Notes: generated by a model from the sequence alone, not told the origin. A DNA stretch of 64,000 nucleotides from Leptospira fluminis (GCF_004771275.1 NZ_RQEV01000002.1:1-64000); one strand, 5' to 3'. Counted from the stretch's first letter, positions 39,684 through 53,379 are shown. Program-made: numbers and translations.

Positions 39684-40658
39684 TTATAGCAGATAGATTC
39701 CGCCTCTCATCCTTTTCAAGAGTAATGGGGAAAGGTGGCCGATATAGTAGCAAACGATCCCATACCTTAAGTATCTGGCAACCGGATTTTCCGGGAAAAG
39801 CGATGCGAATATCCGCCCCAAAAGAACGTAAAGGATCAGGATGCCGATCGCAACCATCCCCATCCGTACCGTCCAAGAAATTCGGTCCTTTGCGGGCCCC
39901 CAATCCAATCCTCGGGCACGATTCGAAAGGATCCCGATTCCGAATCCGGCCAACGCCCCCGACGAAGATACCACTTGTTCCCAAGAGTGAAGGGCTTCTC
40001 TCGCACCCCCTTCTCCCGGCAGCAGTACGCTCGGAATCGTAAGTACAATCCACAACAGACGATAGGATTTAAGCCTACCGGACGAACGAAGTTCCACGCC
40101 CGAAAAATCCGACTCCAACACTTCCGGATGGACTTTCAGAAAGAGTTCCGTACCAAAAAGAACCAGGACTCCGATGAACAGACCGCCTACGACATCCCCC
40201 AAATAATGCAAACCGGCGTACATTCTGGCGATAGGCATGAAGAAAATACAAAACACACCTATCCATTTTACAAAATTCGATTTCAAATGCAGAAATAAAA
40301 TTCCATAGAGCACTACCGCCGTCTGCACATGTCCCGACGGAAATCCGTAAGAACTTTCCGAAATTCCCAACTCCTGAGCGAAAGGCAAACCTAACGGTCT
40401 AGACGATTGAAAGATCGCTTTGCAACTTCCGTTCAGGATCCCCGCAAGCATCAATCCTAACGCCATTCGAATTCCGACCTTACGATCCACGCCGAGATAG
40501 ATAAAGGAAACGAGCGCCATAAAGAATGCGGTTGAACCCAAATAATGAAACAAAACCGAAAGCGGTCCTAGCAAGGAATCCAAAAAAGTTCCGTGCATGG
40601 CCTCCAATACGGAGTTACCGAACATCGTTTCGTTCACGGAAATCGTCGTCCAATTCAT
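39684..40658 (-). CDS. PAP2-family lipid phosphatase
   Basis: A 324-residue membrane phosphatase. The three PAP2 motifs are all present: KAIFQSSRP (KxxxxxxRP), SYGFPSGHVQTAV (PSGH), and RMYAGLHYLGD (RxxxxxHxxxD with catalytic His). The N-terminal 200 residues contain the core six-helix domain; the C-terminal 120 residues add about four helices, as in some undecaprenyl-diphosphate or lipid A phosphatases. First gene of an operon with a flippase and an outer-membrane barrel. It may recycle undecaprenyl carriers or dephosphorylate a lipid substrate. The ATG has no clear ribosome site. Confidence 0.9.
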   Translation of the reverse strand: MNWTTISVNETMFGNSVLEAMHGTFLDSLLGPLSVLFHYLGSTAFFMALVSFIYLGVDRKVGIRMALGLMLAGILNGSCKAIFQSSRPLGLPFAQELGISESSYGFPSGHVQTAVVLYGILFLHLKSNFVKWIGVFCIFFMPIARMYAGLHYLGDVVGGLFIGVLVLFGTELFLKVHPEVLESDFSGVELRSSGRLKSYRLLWIVLTIPSVLLPGEGGAREALHSWEQVVSSSGALAGFGIGILSNRARGLDWGPAKDRISWTVRMGMVAIGILILYVLLGRIFASLFPENPVARYLRYGIVCYYIGHLSPLLLKRMRGGIYLL

Positions 40659-40914
40659 AGGGCCAATTTATAAAAGTGGAAAGCCGAATCAAAAGCTTTT
40701 CGTGCTCCGAAAAAAGATCCCGTAATTCCGAACGATCGATAGGTTTCCCATAAGAATTGTATTCGAAAGAAAAAATCTCGGTTGAAGGTAGGAAGGTGTA
40801 AGAGTAGCATGAATCGAAAGCGAAATATGAAATGAACGTTTGTTAACTTGACGTTCGGGATACGAAACCGCTTTTCCCGTTTTCGTAATTCGAGTTTAGA
40901 GAATAAGGATCCGC

Positions 40915-41728
40915 ATGAACGAAAGCGCGCCTCAACCGGGAGAATTGGAAAGTCTGTTTCTGATTCCCAGGGAATACGCCAGAATATTTCTGAAAGGCTT
41001 GATGAATCTCATTTATGATGTGGAGGTTCAGGGAGTGGAAAACATACCGGAGTCCGGCGGAGGAGTGATCGTCTCGAATCATACCGATAACCTGGACGTT
41101 ATCGTGCAAGGAACCGCGGTTTCCAGAAAAATCGTATATTTAGGTAAATACGAACTCTTCCATCCTCAGGAACCTTTTTTAGAATTGCTGAAGGATCCTT
41201 CTTTCGACCATTTTCCGTTAAGCCTAGTAAAGACAGGATTAAAAACGACCTTCGACGCAATCGGCGGATACCAGGGAAAGACCCTTCTGAACTGGGGAGG
41301 AGTTCCTATATTAAGATCACATAATATTACCGATTCGAAATCGGCCGCAAAATACTATGAAGACCTGGAAAATTACATGGTCGATCTCGTCCAAAAAGGA
41401 GAGTTGATTTCAGTATACCCTGAAGGCACCCGATCCGAAGACGGAAAGTTGGGATCCTTCAAAGCCTTGGCTGCAAAAATCGCCATTCGCGCAGGGGTTC
41501 CGATCATACCTTCGGGGATACACGGAGCCTGGAGAATGACGAAATTGGATTCGTTTCTGACCGGAAAAGTATTTAAGACCAAGATCGTTTATAAGATAGG
41601 TCGACCGATTTTACCCGCCGAATTTCCCAACGAGCCGGTGAAACGTGCCGCGAAACTCCTCACGGAAGAATTGGAGCACAGAGTGGCAGAACTTTCCGGA
41701 GTAGATCTTTCCCAGGAGGATTCCTCGA

Positions 41729-41748
<20 letters not shown>
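40915..41748 (+). CDS. 1-acyl-glycerophosphate acyltransferase-like (PlsC family)
   Basis: A 277-residue acyltransferase. Block I is SNHTDNLD (HxxxxD), block III is [10 protein letters not shown] and block [12 protein letters not shown]. There is a hydrophobic region near the N-terminus but no clear transmembrane helix, so peripheral membrane binding is likely. The acyl acceptor may be lysophosphatidic acid or another lyso-lipid. The ATG is preceded by AAGGA at five-base spacing. The 3' end overlaps icmF by 20 bp, so the two are co-transcribed and probably translationally coupled. Confidence 0.88.
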
Positions 41749-45094
<3,346 letters not shown>

Positions 45095-45239
45095 ACCTTC
45101 GGAATTCCTTACCGATAAAAAAGATTCGGCAAAGAGAGAAAAGAGGTTGATTTCGGATCCGACTCGCCCATAATTTTTTGACAAAAATTTCGGCTCTTCC
45201 CCTGAAAAGGACGCCGAACACCATCGAGGAAAATCGGAG

Positions 45240-45758
45240 ATGAAGAAGTTTTCCGGAACCGTTTTGTATCGCGCCCTTCCAATCTTTTTGTTCCTCCTTT
45301 TCCAATGCAACAATCTAGGTTATGCAGGCCCGGGAGGCGTAAAAGGAAGCGACGCGAAGTTAAAGATCAAGGAAGCCGTCAGCGACGAAAACGACCTATT
45401 CGTGGCGCAAGTGTATCCTCTCCTGATAAATCCTCCTAGCTGCACGAACTATGGAGGAGCCAGAAGTACCCGCCTCAGCGGATACGATGCTTTGGCGTTT
45501 AAGAGCCTACTTGCAAAACTCCAAAACCTCCAAATTTCGGATACGGTCGTGTACACTCAAGCCTCTCTGGACAAATGTACTTCTACTATCCGAAACATAG
45601 GAGTGAGCTTGGATATCCAGTTCGCCCAGTCCGTCCAACTATATGCCACATGCAATACCGCTCCCCAACCGATCGATCTAGGTTCCTACGTCATCTACGA
45701 ATCTTGTCAGCTGGAACAGGTGGGCATTGTCCAGTGGAATAAAACCAAATTTCCTTGA
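45240..45758 (+). CDS. Predicted lipoprotein, unknown function
   Basis: A 172-residue exported protein with a signal peptide ending LFLLFQCNN; the cysteine at residue 24 is a possible lipidation site, though the lipobox is weak. The mature part contains five further cysteines (PSCTNYG, LDKCTST, YATCNTA, ESCQLEQ among them), suggesting disulfides. No known domain. The ATG is preceded by GAGGAAAATCGGAG. It is followed 5 bp after its stop by the end of the convergent O-antigen ligase. Confidence 0.75.
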   Translation: MKKFSGTVLYRALPIFLFLLFQCNNLGYAGPGGVKGSDAKLKIKEAVSDENDLFVAQVYPLLINPPSCTNYGGARSTRLSGYDALAFKSLLAKLQNLQISDTVVYTQASLDKCTSTIRNIGVSLDIQFAQSVQLYATCNTAPQPIDLGSYVIYESCQLEQVGIVQWNKTKFP

Positions 45759-45763
45759 GGAAA

Positions 45764-47752
45764 TCAAAGACCGTTTTTTCGGGAGAATCGTAAGCATAAC
45801 TTACGAGGTTCCGGGTCGAGAGCCGGACCCCAAAGGCTCTCTTTCCAGGAATACGGAGTCGAAGTCTCGGGCATAGAATCGATACGACAATCCCATTCGA
45901 GGATCCCTACGGGGAGCACGATCTCGTGAGTTTCGTCGGATTTTAATTCCAATACGACAGCTTTTTTTTCCGGGATCGTATAACGAAAGATCCTTTTTTT
46001 ATCCGCCACCTCTTGTCGAAAACCGAGATCGCTTCCTAGTAAAATCCGTCCGGGATTTTCGATTTTCAGGCTCCCCTCCCCTTCCAAAATATAGGATTCC
46101 CCGATCCGATCCGGAGGAAAAAACGTACCGAAACGGGAGAGAGGCTTTCCGAAAAAAGGAAGAGCCGAAACGATCAGGAGGAATATTACGGGAATATAAA
46201 CTCTCGGACCGACGGATTCCGCTCTTCTCTTACCGTTTAAGGATAATAGAAGAATCCAAAATAGGATCTGTGTCGATCTCAAAAAAAACCATTCCTGAAA
46301 CCAGGAGTATACGAAAATTCCGAGCGCGGCCGAGACCAAAATCCGATGCGATCCTCCTTTTTTCTTCGTCGCAAAATAGATCCCTCGATAGATAGCGCCT
46401 CCCCATAGAAACAGATACAGAAAAAGACCCGATACCCCCGTCCCCACCGCGATTTGTAGGATTTGATTGTGGGTCGAATGCAACCTCGTACCTACGCCCT
46501 CCTCCTTCAATACCTGTTCGTTGGCCCATCCGTAAGACTCCATCCCCCAACCGAAAACCGGCGATTCTTCGAACAGGAGCAGTCCGGCGGAAAAAAGTTC
46601 CTTTCGCTCTTCTCCGAAACCGGGCAAAATCTCCGTCTTTGCAAATACCAACGGAAACATGACGGATAGAGAGATCGCCGTAAGGACCGTAAAAACCGCG
46701 AATTCCTTACCGAATCGGAATCCCTTTCGATACGCGAAAAGCCGGAGGAGCATAAAAAACAAACCTCCGACGAACAGGGAGAAAAAAGGGCCCCTTGCGC
46801 CCACGAGAACGAAAATCGTAAAGAAAACCGGAACCGGGAGTAGAAGAAATTTCCGAAGATTCAAGCTCCGTTTTTTAACGAAAGAACGGATGGCCAGAAA
46901 AACGAACGGCGAACAGGCCACCAGATACATCCCGAACCAACTTCTATTCCAAAACAGGGACTGGATGCTATGTGACTTGAAATCGGACAAAAAAGGGATA
47001 AGCCGATGAGGCGAATCCCGATCCACATATCCACCCAACCAAATATGATAAAAATCTAAAATAGAGGATATTTTCGGGGAAAGAAATTCGCCGATTCCCA
47101 GTACGACCGAAATCGCAAATCCCGTAGTTACGCCTGCGATCGCGGTCTTTCCGATCCGTGAAGCGGGTTTATTTTCCGTCGCACCTATGCAAAGAAACAG
47201 TATTACGGAAACGAATGTGGAAAAAACGATCTTAAACGGAAAAAAAGGTTCAAGCTCTCCGGACCGAAAGAAAAAATAAGGAGAAAGACGATAATGTTCC
47301 CAATCTTTCCAAATCCCGAGCTGCCAGAACGTTCCCAAGACTCCGGTGAAAATCAATCCGAGACAGGCCAAGCCCGTCCGACTTTTCAAAAAGATCAGAA
47401 CACGAGTATCTGCCCGCTTGTTTCTGAAAAAAGCCCCCAGGATCCAAACGACCGATAAAAAATCGAAAATCTCCATGAACCTACCTCCGGGATGGTTTCC
47501 GAAAAGAGGTAAGGAAGCGAAGAGTAGAAAGAGCGCGAATCTAGACCGAAAAAACGATATGAGAATCCAAGCGATTCCGAGACAAACCGTCGGAATGCGA
47601 AAAGAAGGAGGATAATAGGGCAAAAAAGAGATTAAACCCCCAAAAGGGAGCATAGATAGAAAAAGAAAACGGAATCTCGCACCTTCGCCCGAAAGCCGGG
47701 ATAGCAAACGTAAAACCGCCATGTTACGAATAGAATTCATACAAGGTGACAC
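45764..47752 (-). CDS. O-antigen ligase / Wzy-family polymerase
   Basis: A 662-residue membrane protein with 11-13 helices. The Wzy_C (O-antigen ligase WaaL) signature is near residues 405-460: VFGWGMESYGWANE, RLHSTHNQILQIAVGTGVSGLFLY, and an upstream FTIFVLVGARGPFFSLFVGGL. A periplasmic C-terminal domain of about 140 residues follows the last helix, which is unusual for a minimal ligase. It may attach glycan to lipid A core or glycosylate protein. The start is GTG at 47752, seven bases after AAAAGG; ATG codons 4 and 10 codons later are weaker alternatives. It is not adjacent to other sugar genes here. Confidence 0.82.
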   Translation of the reverse strand: MSPCMNSIRNMAVLRLLSRLSGEGARFRFLFLSMLPFGGLISFLPYYPPSFRIPTVCLGIAWILISFFRSRFALFLLFASLPLFGNHPGGRFMEIFDFLSVVWILGAFFRNKRADTRVLIFLKSRTGLACLGLIFTGVLGTFWQLGIWKDWEHYRLSPYFFFRSGELEPFFPFKIVFSTFVSVILFLCIGATENKPASRIGKTAIAGVTTGFAISVVLGIGEFLSPKISSILDFYHIWLGGYVDRDSPHRLIPFLSDFKSHSIQSLFWNRSWFGMYLVACSPFVFLAIRSFVKKRSLNLRKFLLLPVPVFFTIFVLVGARGPFFSLFVGGLFFMLLRLFAYRKGFRFGKEFAVFTVLTAISLSVMFPLVFAKTEILPGFGEERKELFSAGLLLFEESPVFGWGMESYGWANEQVLKEEGVGTRLHSTHNQILQIAVGTGVSGLFLYLFLWGGAIYRGIYFATKKKGGSHRILVSAALGIFVYSWFQEWFFLRSTQILFWILLLSLNGKRRAESVGPRVYIPVIFLLIVSALPFFGKPLSRFGTFFPPDRIGESYILEGEGSLKIENPGRILLGSDLGFRQEVADKKRIFRYTIPEKKAVVLELKSDETHEIVLPVGILEWDCRIDSMPETSTPYSWKESLWGPALDPEPRKLCLRFSRKNGL

Positions 47753-47863
47753 AATCGGACCTTTTCGTTTTACAAAGATTCCTTTTTTGTTCTACTCTCC
47801 GAAAAAGGCTTTCGTTTTTTAGTTTCCCGAATCAAGGAACTACGGAAATTTTGGTAAGAAACC

Positions 47864-48175
47864 ATGGCTTCTTCCGTGATTCAATTTCCAGAGACGAATA
47901 TATATCCGGATCAAAACCGGTTTCGGATCGTCTTTACGCGAAATGTTTGTTCTGTCGAAACGGAAGAGATCGGATTGATCCTCGGAAAAATCCAGGATGT
48001 GAATCCCAAGTCGGTCGAGTTGAATCTGGAAAGCGTAGTCGCAATCCCGTCCCTCATTTTGAACAGAATCCTGAAATTACTGGCGGAACTCAAATCCAAA
48101 GGTATCCCCGTAGAAATTAAAACGAGCGAAGGACTGAGAGCCGTTTTAAACCGACTGAAAATTTCCCTACAATAA
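47864..48175 (+). CDS. STAS-domain-like protein
   Basis: A 103-residue soluble protein with the STAS/anti-sigma antagonist pattern: a beta strand (RFRIVFTRNVCSV), SVELNLESVVAIPSLILNRILKLLAELKSKG corresponding to the DL-V-DSSG-LxALL region, then IPVEIKTSEGLRAVLNRLKI. The usual DSSG phosphorylation serine is reduced to P-S-L, so a phospho-site is possible but not certain. It could be a partner of an RsbW-like ATPase; one lies in this window fused to a receiver at 36-37 kb. Start ATG without a clear ribosome site. Confidence 0.65.
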   Translation: MASSVIQFPETNIYPDQNRFRIVFTRNVCSVETEEIGLILGKIQDVNPKSVELNLESVVAIPSLILNRILKLLAELKSKGIPVEIKTSEGLRAVLNRLKISLQ

Positions 48176-48204
48176 AAGCGTTCCCTTTGGACTCTGTGCA
48201 AAGG

Positions 48205-48543
48205 TTAGTCCCAGAGCGATTGAAAGCAAATCGGGGAATCCTTTAGATAACTATGGTATCCGGGCTTTTTCACACACTCCTCTTCGGTTGAAGGAAAATA
48301 ATCGAACCCTCCCCCCTGGTATCGGATACGGCAACATCCTTTTTGCGGCTTTTTACTTTCCGAGTCTTTTTGCTTGGATTCTTTGTTTGCGGAGGAGGAA
48401 TCGTCCACTACTAGGATCCGACTCGAACGGCTTCCCGGAAAATACGGATCCATAAACGAGAAAGCATCTTGCAACGGCAATAAGGCGGAAACAACTCCGA
48501 TCAAAACGGTAGAAACCTTTCGCCAAAAACGCATAACTATCAT
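48205..48543 (-). CDS. Hypothetical exported protein
   Basis: A 112-residue protein with a signal peptide (VSTVLIGVVSALLPLQDAFS). The mature region has a charged Ser/Lys linker (SSSANKESKQKDSESKK) and a cysteine-containing C-terminus with a CC pair (KGCCRIRYQGG, EECVKK, SPICFQ). No family recognised. It starts with ATG at 48543 behind AAAGGG. Convergent with the STAS-like gene 30 bp away. Confidence 0.65.
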   Translation of the reverse strand: MIVMRFWRKVSTVLIGVVSALLPLQDAFSFMDPYFPGSRSSRILVVDDSSSANKESKQKDSESKKPQKGCCRIRYQGGGFDYFPSTEEECVKKPGYHSYLKDSPICFQSLWD

Positions 48544-48672
48544 GGTTCCCTTTCCGGTTTCTCCCGCAAATCAAAAAAGAGAACCTTTCCGTTTCATCCT
48601 TTCTTTTTTCACTTGACGTCTTAAGAATAAGAGATCCAAAAGAATGGTTCTCCGTTATCAGGTCGGTCTTTC

Positions 48673-49671
48673 ATGCTGAAATTCAATATTCATAGTTCGG
48701 TAAATAATTTATTTTTATTACTACTTCTACTGTCCCCGCTCCACATCGGAAATCTATGGGCGGAAACGATTCTATATAAGAACGGGGATAGAATCTACGG
48801 AACGGTAATCGATCAGTCGACGGACAAAGTCATCGTCCTGAAGGACGATAAGAAGCAGTCGATTCCCAAAAGCCTTATCTTGAAAATAATATTCAAGGAT
48901 GTGAAGGACGAGACGGAAATAAACAGGATCGTAGAAGCGGAAAAGAAAAAATTGAACAAGGAAGGCAAGAAGACGGAAAAAGAGGAGCAGCTCGACACGA
49001 TCCTACTCGAACAGATGATCAAGGAAAACAGTTATAAGATCGTCCAAAAACGGCTGGCCTTGGTCGAAAAATACCTCGAAGAACAGGACGCCAGTTGGGA
49101 GGAATACATCACCGCGAAACGCAGTCCCTGGGATCCCGTCTGGAGAGCGGCAATACTACCTGGATGGGGATTAAGCCACATGAGGCAGAACGGCTACGCC
49201 CGGACCTACCAAACTTTTTTTGTCCTCTCTCTATTGGCTTACGTAGGTCTGGATCGGGCCGCCCACGACCGTTCCGATAAATATAAGGAAAAGACTAACG
49301 ACCTGATATTTAAGGATCCTTTAATATACTCCCAGGTAAATGCCGCGTTACCTGCCGCAACCGCCCAACTGTTCATACAACAGGATCAGATTTCTAAGCT
49401 GGAAAGTCTGAATTCCCTCAAGAACCAGGAACACAGATATTCCGCCGACGGAAATGCCGCTTTAGGAATCACTGTTTGGATCTATGCGCTACAATTGGCT
49501 CACAGTTATTTTACCGGCCGCAACTGGGCAAAACACAACGTCATAGAAACCCCTTCCGGAGAGTCCTCTTCCGCAGGATTCAATTTCAAAAATACGTACG
49601 GCCCGATCGCCGCCGGGGGCGCTGCCATGCGCGAGTATAGATCGGAAGTCAGATACGTGACCCTATTCTAA
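48673..49671 (+). CDS. Exported protein with DUF5683-like C-terminal domain
   Basis: A 332-residue protein with a signal peptide (LFLLLLLLSPLHIGNLWA). The N-terminal module (ETILYKNGDRIYGTVIDQSTDKVIVLKDD) resembles a small beta domain; a charged coiled region follows; then SPWDPVWRAAILPGWGLSHMRQNGYARTYQTFFVLS is the hallmark of DUF5683, with two or three hydrophobic stretches that may enter the membrane. Function unknown. It stands alone and is convergent with fbaB. Confidence 0.75.
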   Translation: MLKFNIHSSVNNLFLLLLLLSPLHIGNLWAETILYKNGDRIYGTVIDQSTDKVIVLKDDKKQSIPKSLILKIIFKDVKDETEINRIVEAEKKKLNKEGKKTEKEEQLDTILLEQMIKENSYKIVQKRLALVEKYLEEQDASWEEYITAKRSPWDPVWRAAILPGWGLSHMRQNGYARTYQTFFVLSLLAYVGLDRAAHDRSDKYKEKTNDLIFKDPLIYSQVNAALPAATAQLFIQQDQISKLESLNSLKNQEHRYSADGNAALGITVWIYALQLAHSYFTGRNWAKHNVIETPSGESSSAGFNFKNTYGPIAAGGAAMREYRSEVRYVTLF

Positions 49672-49701
49672 ATCGGAACCCTCTTTAAAGAAGGCCGGAC
49701 A

Positions 49702-49731
49702 GCGAACGGACACTAAAAAATAACCGTTCGC
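49702..49731. repeat. 8-bp inverted repeat between convergent genes
   Basis: GCGAACGG (49702-49709) and CCGTTCGC (49724-49731) with an A-rich 14-base loop, between the convergent DUF5683-like and fbaB genes. It may act as a bidirectional termination or RNA-end signal, but no U-tract follows on either strand. Confidence 0.5.
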
Positions 49732-49746
49732 AATCCTTCGGAGGAG

Positions 49747-50802
49747 TTAAGCGATCGTGACTTCTTTGGACAGATATACGTCTTGAATGGCGTTCAAAAG
49801 CGCGACTCCGTCCTTCATCGGTTTTTGAAAGGCCTTGCGTCCTGAAATCAAACCCATGCCCCCCGCTCTTTTATTGATCACTGCGGCTTTTACCGCGTCT
49901 CCCAGGTCGTTCGAACCGGAAGGTCCGCCGGAGTTGATCAGTCCGATCTTACCCATGTAACAGTTTGCTACCTGGTATCTTGCCATATCGATCGGATGCT
50001 CGGAACTCAGATCCGTGTACATCTTGTCGTCTTTCTTCCCGAATTTCAGATCCTTGAATCCGCCTGCATTGGTTTCCGGAAGTTTTTGTTTGACGATATC
50101 CGCTTGGATCGTGGCCGCCAGGTGATTGGCCTGTCCGGTCAAGTCCGTCGCGATATGATAATCGGTTTTGTCCGTCTTAAAGGAATCGTTCCGTAGATAC
50201 GCCCACAAAATCGTCACCAAACCGAGTTCGTGCGCACGATGAAAGGCTTCCGAAATCTCCTGGATTTGACGGGAACTTTCGTCGGAACCGAAATAAATCG
50301 TAGCGCCTACGGCCGCAGCGCCCATGTCGAAGGCCTGCTCCACATTCGCGAATAAGATCTGATCGAACTTATTCGGAAAAGAAAGGAGTTCGTTGTGGTT
50401 GATCTTTACTACGAACGGAATTTTGTGCGCGTATTTTCTGGAAACCAATCCCAGTACGCCTAAAGTGGAAGCCACCGCATTGCAGCCGCCTTCGATCGCG
50501 AGTTTCACTATGTTTTCCGGATCGAAGTAAGCGGGATTCTTGGCGAAAGAAGCGCCTGCGCTATGTTCGATTCCTTGGTCTACCGGAAGAATGGACAGAT
50601 AACCCGTACCTGCCAAGCGACCTGTATTGTAAACGGACTGCAAATTACGCAGAACCGAATTATTCCTGTCGGTTTTGGAAAAAATATCGTCAACATAGGA
50701 GGCACTCGGAATGGTGAGAGACTCCTTGGAAATCGTCTTAGATACGTGATTCAATAGGAAATCCGCCTCTCCGCCGAGCGCGCTCTTGATTTTGTCTAAC
50801 AT
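49747..50802 (-). CDS. fbaB: Class I fructose-bisphosphate aldolase (FbaB type)
   Basis: Glycolytic and gluconeogenic aldolase of 351 residues of the archaeal/DhnA class I type. Landmarks: [50 protein letters not shown] (candidate Schiff-base lysine region), [12 protein letters not shown] and [30 protein letters not shown]. The ATG at 50802 ([11 protein letters not shown]) is chosen: it follows AAGGTAGCAACAGGA and avoids a 66-residue extension that would overlap the upstream kinase gene by 99 bp. Lies 98 bp downstream of that kinase gene in the same direction. Confidence 0.94.
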   Translation of the reverse strand: MLDKIKSALGGEADFLLNHVSKTISKESLTIPSASYVDDIFSKTDRNNSVLRNLQSVYNTGRLAGTGYLSILPVDQGIEHSAGASFAKNPAYFDPENIVKLAIEGGCNAVASTLGVLGLVSRKYAHKIPFVVKINHNELLSFPNKFDQILFANVEQAFDMGAAAVGATIYFGSDESSRQIQEISEAFHRAHELGLVTILWAYLRNDSFKTDKTDYHIATDLTGQANHLAATIQADIVKQKLPETNAGGFKDLKFGKKDDKMYTDLSSEHPIDMARYQVANCYMGKIGLINSGGPSGSNDLGDAVKAAVINKRAGGMGLISGRKAFQKPMKDGVALLNAIQDVYLSKEVTIA

Positions 50803-50900
50803 TCCTGTTGCTACCTTAATGGATTTGGATCTTGGTGCCCAGTTTTTTGGAAAAGCCGAAAATTTCCATCGCTTTTCCTTCCTAAGAATTCGGACGGAAT

Positions 50901-52400
50901 CTAACGGCAGGGAACGGGCAAACGAACGATGAAGTCCGTTCCGGAAGAGGATTTCCGGATCAATAATCTTCCGCGATTGGATTGAATGATTCCATAGCAC
51001 ACGGACAGGCCCATACCCACCCGGGTATCGTCCGACTGTATGATTTCGAAAGGCTGAAAGGCGTTATCAGGATCGATCTCCAATGAGGAGGAACCGGATA
51101 CCCGAATTTCAAGAATGGAATCCTCCGTTTTCTCCTCCTTATCCCGAGGACGGAATTTAGCGGAAAGCCGGATCCCTCCCTGCGCGGCCATCGCAGCCAC
51201 ATAATAATAAAGTAAATAATAAAGAACTTCTTTAATCTGACTCTGTTTCAGGTAGAGTTCGGGCAACTCTTTGGAAATATCCTTATTAAGTTCCAGATTC
51301 TTGGACTGGAGAAGGGCGGAAATCATTCCTTCCACGGTCGAGACGATCTCTTCGAACCGCACCCACGTAGCCTCTTCGTTATCCGACTTGGAAAAAAGAA
51401 TCAGGTTCCGAACGATTCCGGAAATTCTCTCTCCCTGTTCTATGATCACTCTCGCATAGTTACGGATGTCGGCCTCGACGTTCTTATGGTTACGAATAAT
51501 GTTTCCGTAATTGATGATCCCCATAAGCGGATTATTGACCTCGTGTGCGATACCCGCCGCCAACTTTTGGATCGAATCCAACCTCATCTCCGACTGGATC
51601 ACTTTTTCCATTTCGGAAATTCGCTGCTCCGAGACCGTCAAAAGGGAAAGTTCCGAAAACGTGATAATGCTCCCGATAATGCCGCCTTTTTCGTCTCTAA
51701 TGGGAGAGACTCGGAATCCTACCCGAACTTTTTTACCGTCGAGACGGACCAGTACCGCCGGAATATAACGGAGATTATTTCCCCAATCCGAGTAATCCTC
51801 TTCGGATTCGCCGAATTGGGTTTGGATAAAAGAAAGCACTTGATCCCCGTACTGTCCCATCGCGTCCTCCAATTTCCAGCCGGTCAATTCCTCGGCGGCA
51901 TGATTCAGGAAGATCACTTTGCCGTCCTCGTCCAAGGAAACGGCTCCCTCCGAAATGCTTTGTATTACGTTGCGATATTCGTTTCCGCTTTCCTTTACCT
52001 GTCCGAAGCGCTTCTGCTGCCGTAAAGCGATCTCGATGGACGATTTAAGTTGGTGATTCTGAAACGGTTTCGTAATGTATGCGTATGTGGACGCCGAATC
52101 CATAGCGCGCATAAAAGTGGAATCGTCCGTGTACGCCGTCATGAATACGATCGGAACATCCTTGATTCTCTGGATGGTTTGCGCGGTTTGGATTCCGTCC
52201 ATATCCCCTTCGATCGAAATATCCATCAATACCAGGTCCGGATCCGTCTCCTTAAAAAGTGCCTGCGCGTCCTGTCCGTTCGCGGCCACTCCTGCGATGC
52301 GATAACCTAAATTTTGGAGGGTTTTTTGGAGGTTGAAGGAAAGCAGCCATTCGTCCTCTACGATGAGTATATTCGGTTGCTCGGAAGAAGTTGAGCTCAT
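50901..52400 (-). CDS. Receiver-PAS-histidine-kinase hybrid with eroded ATPase motifs
   Basis: A 499-residue cytoplasmic signalling protein. Receiver at 1-125 with D60 as phospho-acceptor ([10 protein letters not shown]), PAS at about 138-255 ([27 protein letters not shown]), HisKA with H286 in [14 protein letters not shown], then the ATPase domain. In that domain the N-box asparagine position reads [16 protein letters not shown] and the G1 loop DxGxG is replaced by [16 protein letters not shown], while G2 ([17 protein letters not shown]) remains. Nucleotide binding is therefore doubtful. It could still act as a phosphotransfer scaffold. It lies 98 bp upstream of fbaB in the same direction. 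Confidence 0.88.
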   Translation of the reverse strand: MSSTSSEQPNILIVEDEWLLSFNLQKTLQNLGYRIAGVAANGQDAQALFKETDPDLVLMDISIEGDMDGIQTAQTIQRIKDVPIVFMTAYTDDSTFMRAMDSASTYAYITKPFQNHQLKSSIEIALRQQKRFGQVKESGNEYRNVIQSISEGAVSLDEDGKVIFLNHAAEELTGWKLEDAMGQYGDQVLSFIQTQFGESEEDYSDWGNNLRYIPAVLVRLDGKKVRVGFRVSPIRDEKGGIIGSIITFSELSLLTVSEQRISEMEKVIQSEMRLDSIQKLAAGIAHEVNNPLMGIINYGNIIRNHKNVEADIRNYARVIIEQGERISGIVRNLILFSKSDNEEATWVRFEEIVSTVEGMISALLQSKNLELNKDISKELPELYLKQSQIKEVLYYLLYYYVAAMAAQGGIRLSAKFRPRDKEEKTEDSILEIRVSGSSSLEIDPDNAFQPFEIIQSDDTRVGMGLSVCYGIIQSNRGRLLIRKSSSGTDFIVRLPVPCR

Positions 52401-52692
52401 AAGTCGTTTATCAATGATTGCTTAGCCCCAAGGGACGGAGACTTCTTCCTCTCTTCGATATCCTTCCACGTTAGAGGGAATTGGGAAATCCTTTTTTTCC
52501 TTCTTCCGTTTTTCGCTTCGACATATTTTAGGATTTTGCGAAAAGTAGACTCTGATTCTGACCTATTTTTCGAAAAATTCCTTCAAATTCCCTTAGATTC
52601 GCCTTTCACTTTCTTTTCCCGCTCGTTTAGAATCGATAAAAAATCCTTGAATCCGAATCTCTACGGAAATACACTTTAGACCAGAGGTTACC

Positions 52693-53133
52693 ATGCTAGT
52701 TAAGGAAATCTTGGAAAAGAAGGACCGAAAGATTCTTTCCGTGGAACCCCAAACTACCGTTTGGGAAGCGGTTCGCTTCATGACCAAGTACGATATCGGG
52801 TCGGTCATCGTCCTAAACGATGGGAAACTCGCCGGTATTTTCACTGAACGCGATCTACTTCATTTCTCCTCTACCGATCGGGAAAAAGTATTCGATAAGA
52901 CCGTCGGCGAGGTGATGTCTACCCAATTGACTACCATGACTCCCGGCGATCAAGTGGACGACGTACTGGCAATCATGTTAAAAAAAAGGATCCGCCACAT
53001 GCCGATTTTCGACGGCAATCGCTTGGTGGGAATCGTTTCCATCGGAGACGCGGTGAAGGCAAAAATCGCCAAAACCGAAGAAGAAAACAAAAACCTCAAA
53101 CGCTATATCTATAGCGAGTCCGGCTTTATCTGA
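52693..53133 (+). CDS. CBS-domain pair protein
   Basis: A 146-residue protein made of two CBS motifs (residues about 10-65 and 75-130): VEPQTTVWEAVRFMTKYDIGSVIVLNDGKLAGIFTERDLL and TMTPGDQVDDVLAIMLKKRIRHMPIFDGNRLVGIVSIGDAVK. CBS pairs bind adenine nucleotides and regulate partners; none is identified here. The ATG follows AGAGG. It is followed by two small exported/membrane genes. Confidence 0.88.
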   Translation: MLVKEILEKKDRKILSVEPQTTVWEAVRFMTKYDIGSVIVLNDGKLAGIFTERDLLHFSSTDREKVFDKTVGEVMSTQLTTMTPGDQVDDVLAIMLKKRIRHMPIFDGNRLVGIVSIGDAVKAKIAKTEEENKNLKRYIYSESGFI

Positions 53134-53190
53134 CAAAGATTTTCGAAATCGGATTGCCGGATTCCGATTCGCGCAAAGAATGATTTCAGG

Positions 53191-53379
53191 ATGAAATTCC
53201 TACTCTTTTTACTTTTAGGGTACCTGCTTTTTCGTACCTTGCGTAACTTTTTTTTCCACGAAAAGCATCCCCGTTTTACCGTTGTTTTTAAGGACTTTTC
53301 TCAAACTTCTTCCGGAGGAGAAAAGGACATTTCCGATCGGGCCAAAATCCTGAACTCGAACGATTCGGAAAAGAGATGA
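53191..53379 (+). CDS. Small membrane-anchored protein
   Basis: A 62-residue protein with an N-terminal membrane helix (FLLFLLLGYLLFRTL) and a polar tail. The ATG follows TCAGG and its stop overlaps the next start (ATGA, 4 bp), so it is expressed together with the next exported protein. Function unknown. Confidence 0.6.
   Translation: MKFLLFLLLGYLLFRTLRNFFFHEKHPRFTVVFKDFSQTSSGGEKDISDRAKILNSNDSEKR

Noticed and set aside
49747..51000. Longer FbaB starting at 51000
   Set aside because: It would add 66 residues with no family match and overlap the kinase gene by 99 bp.
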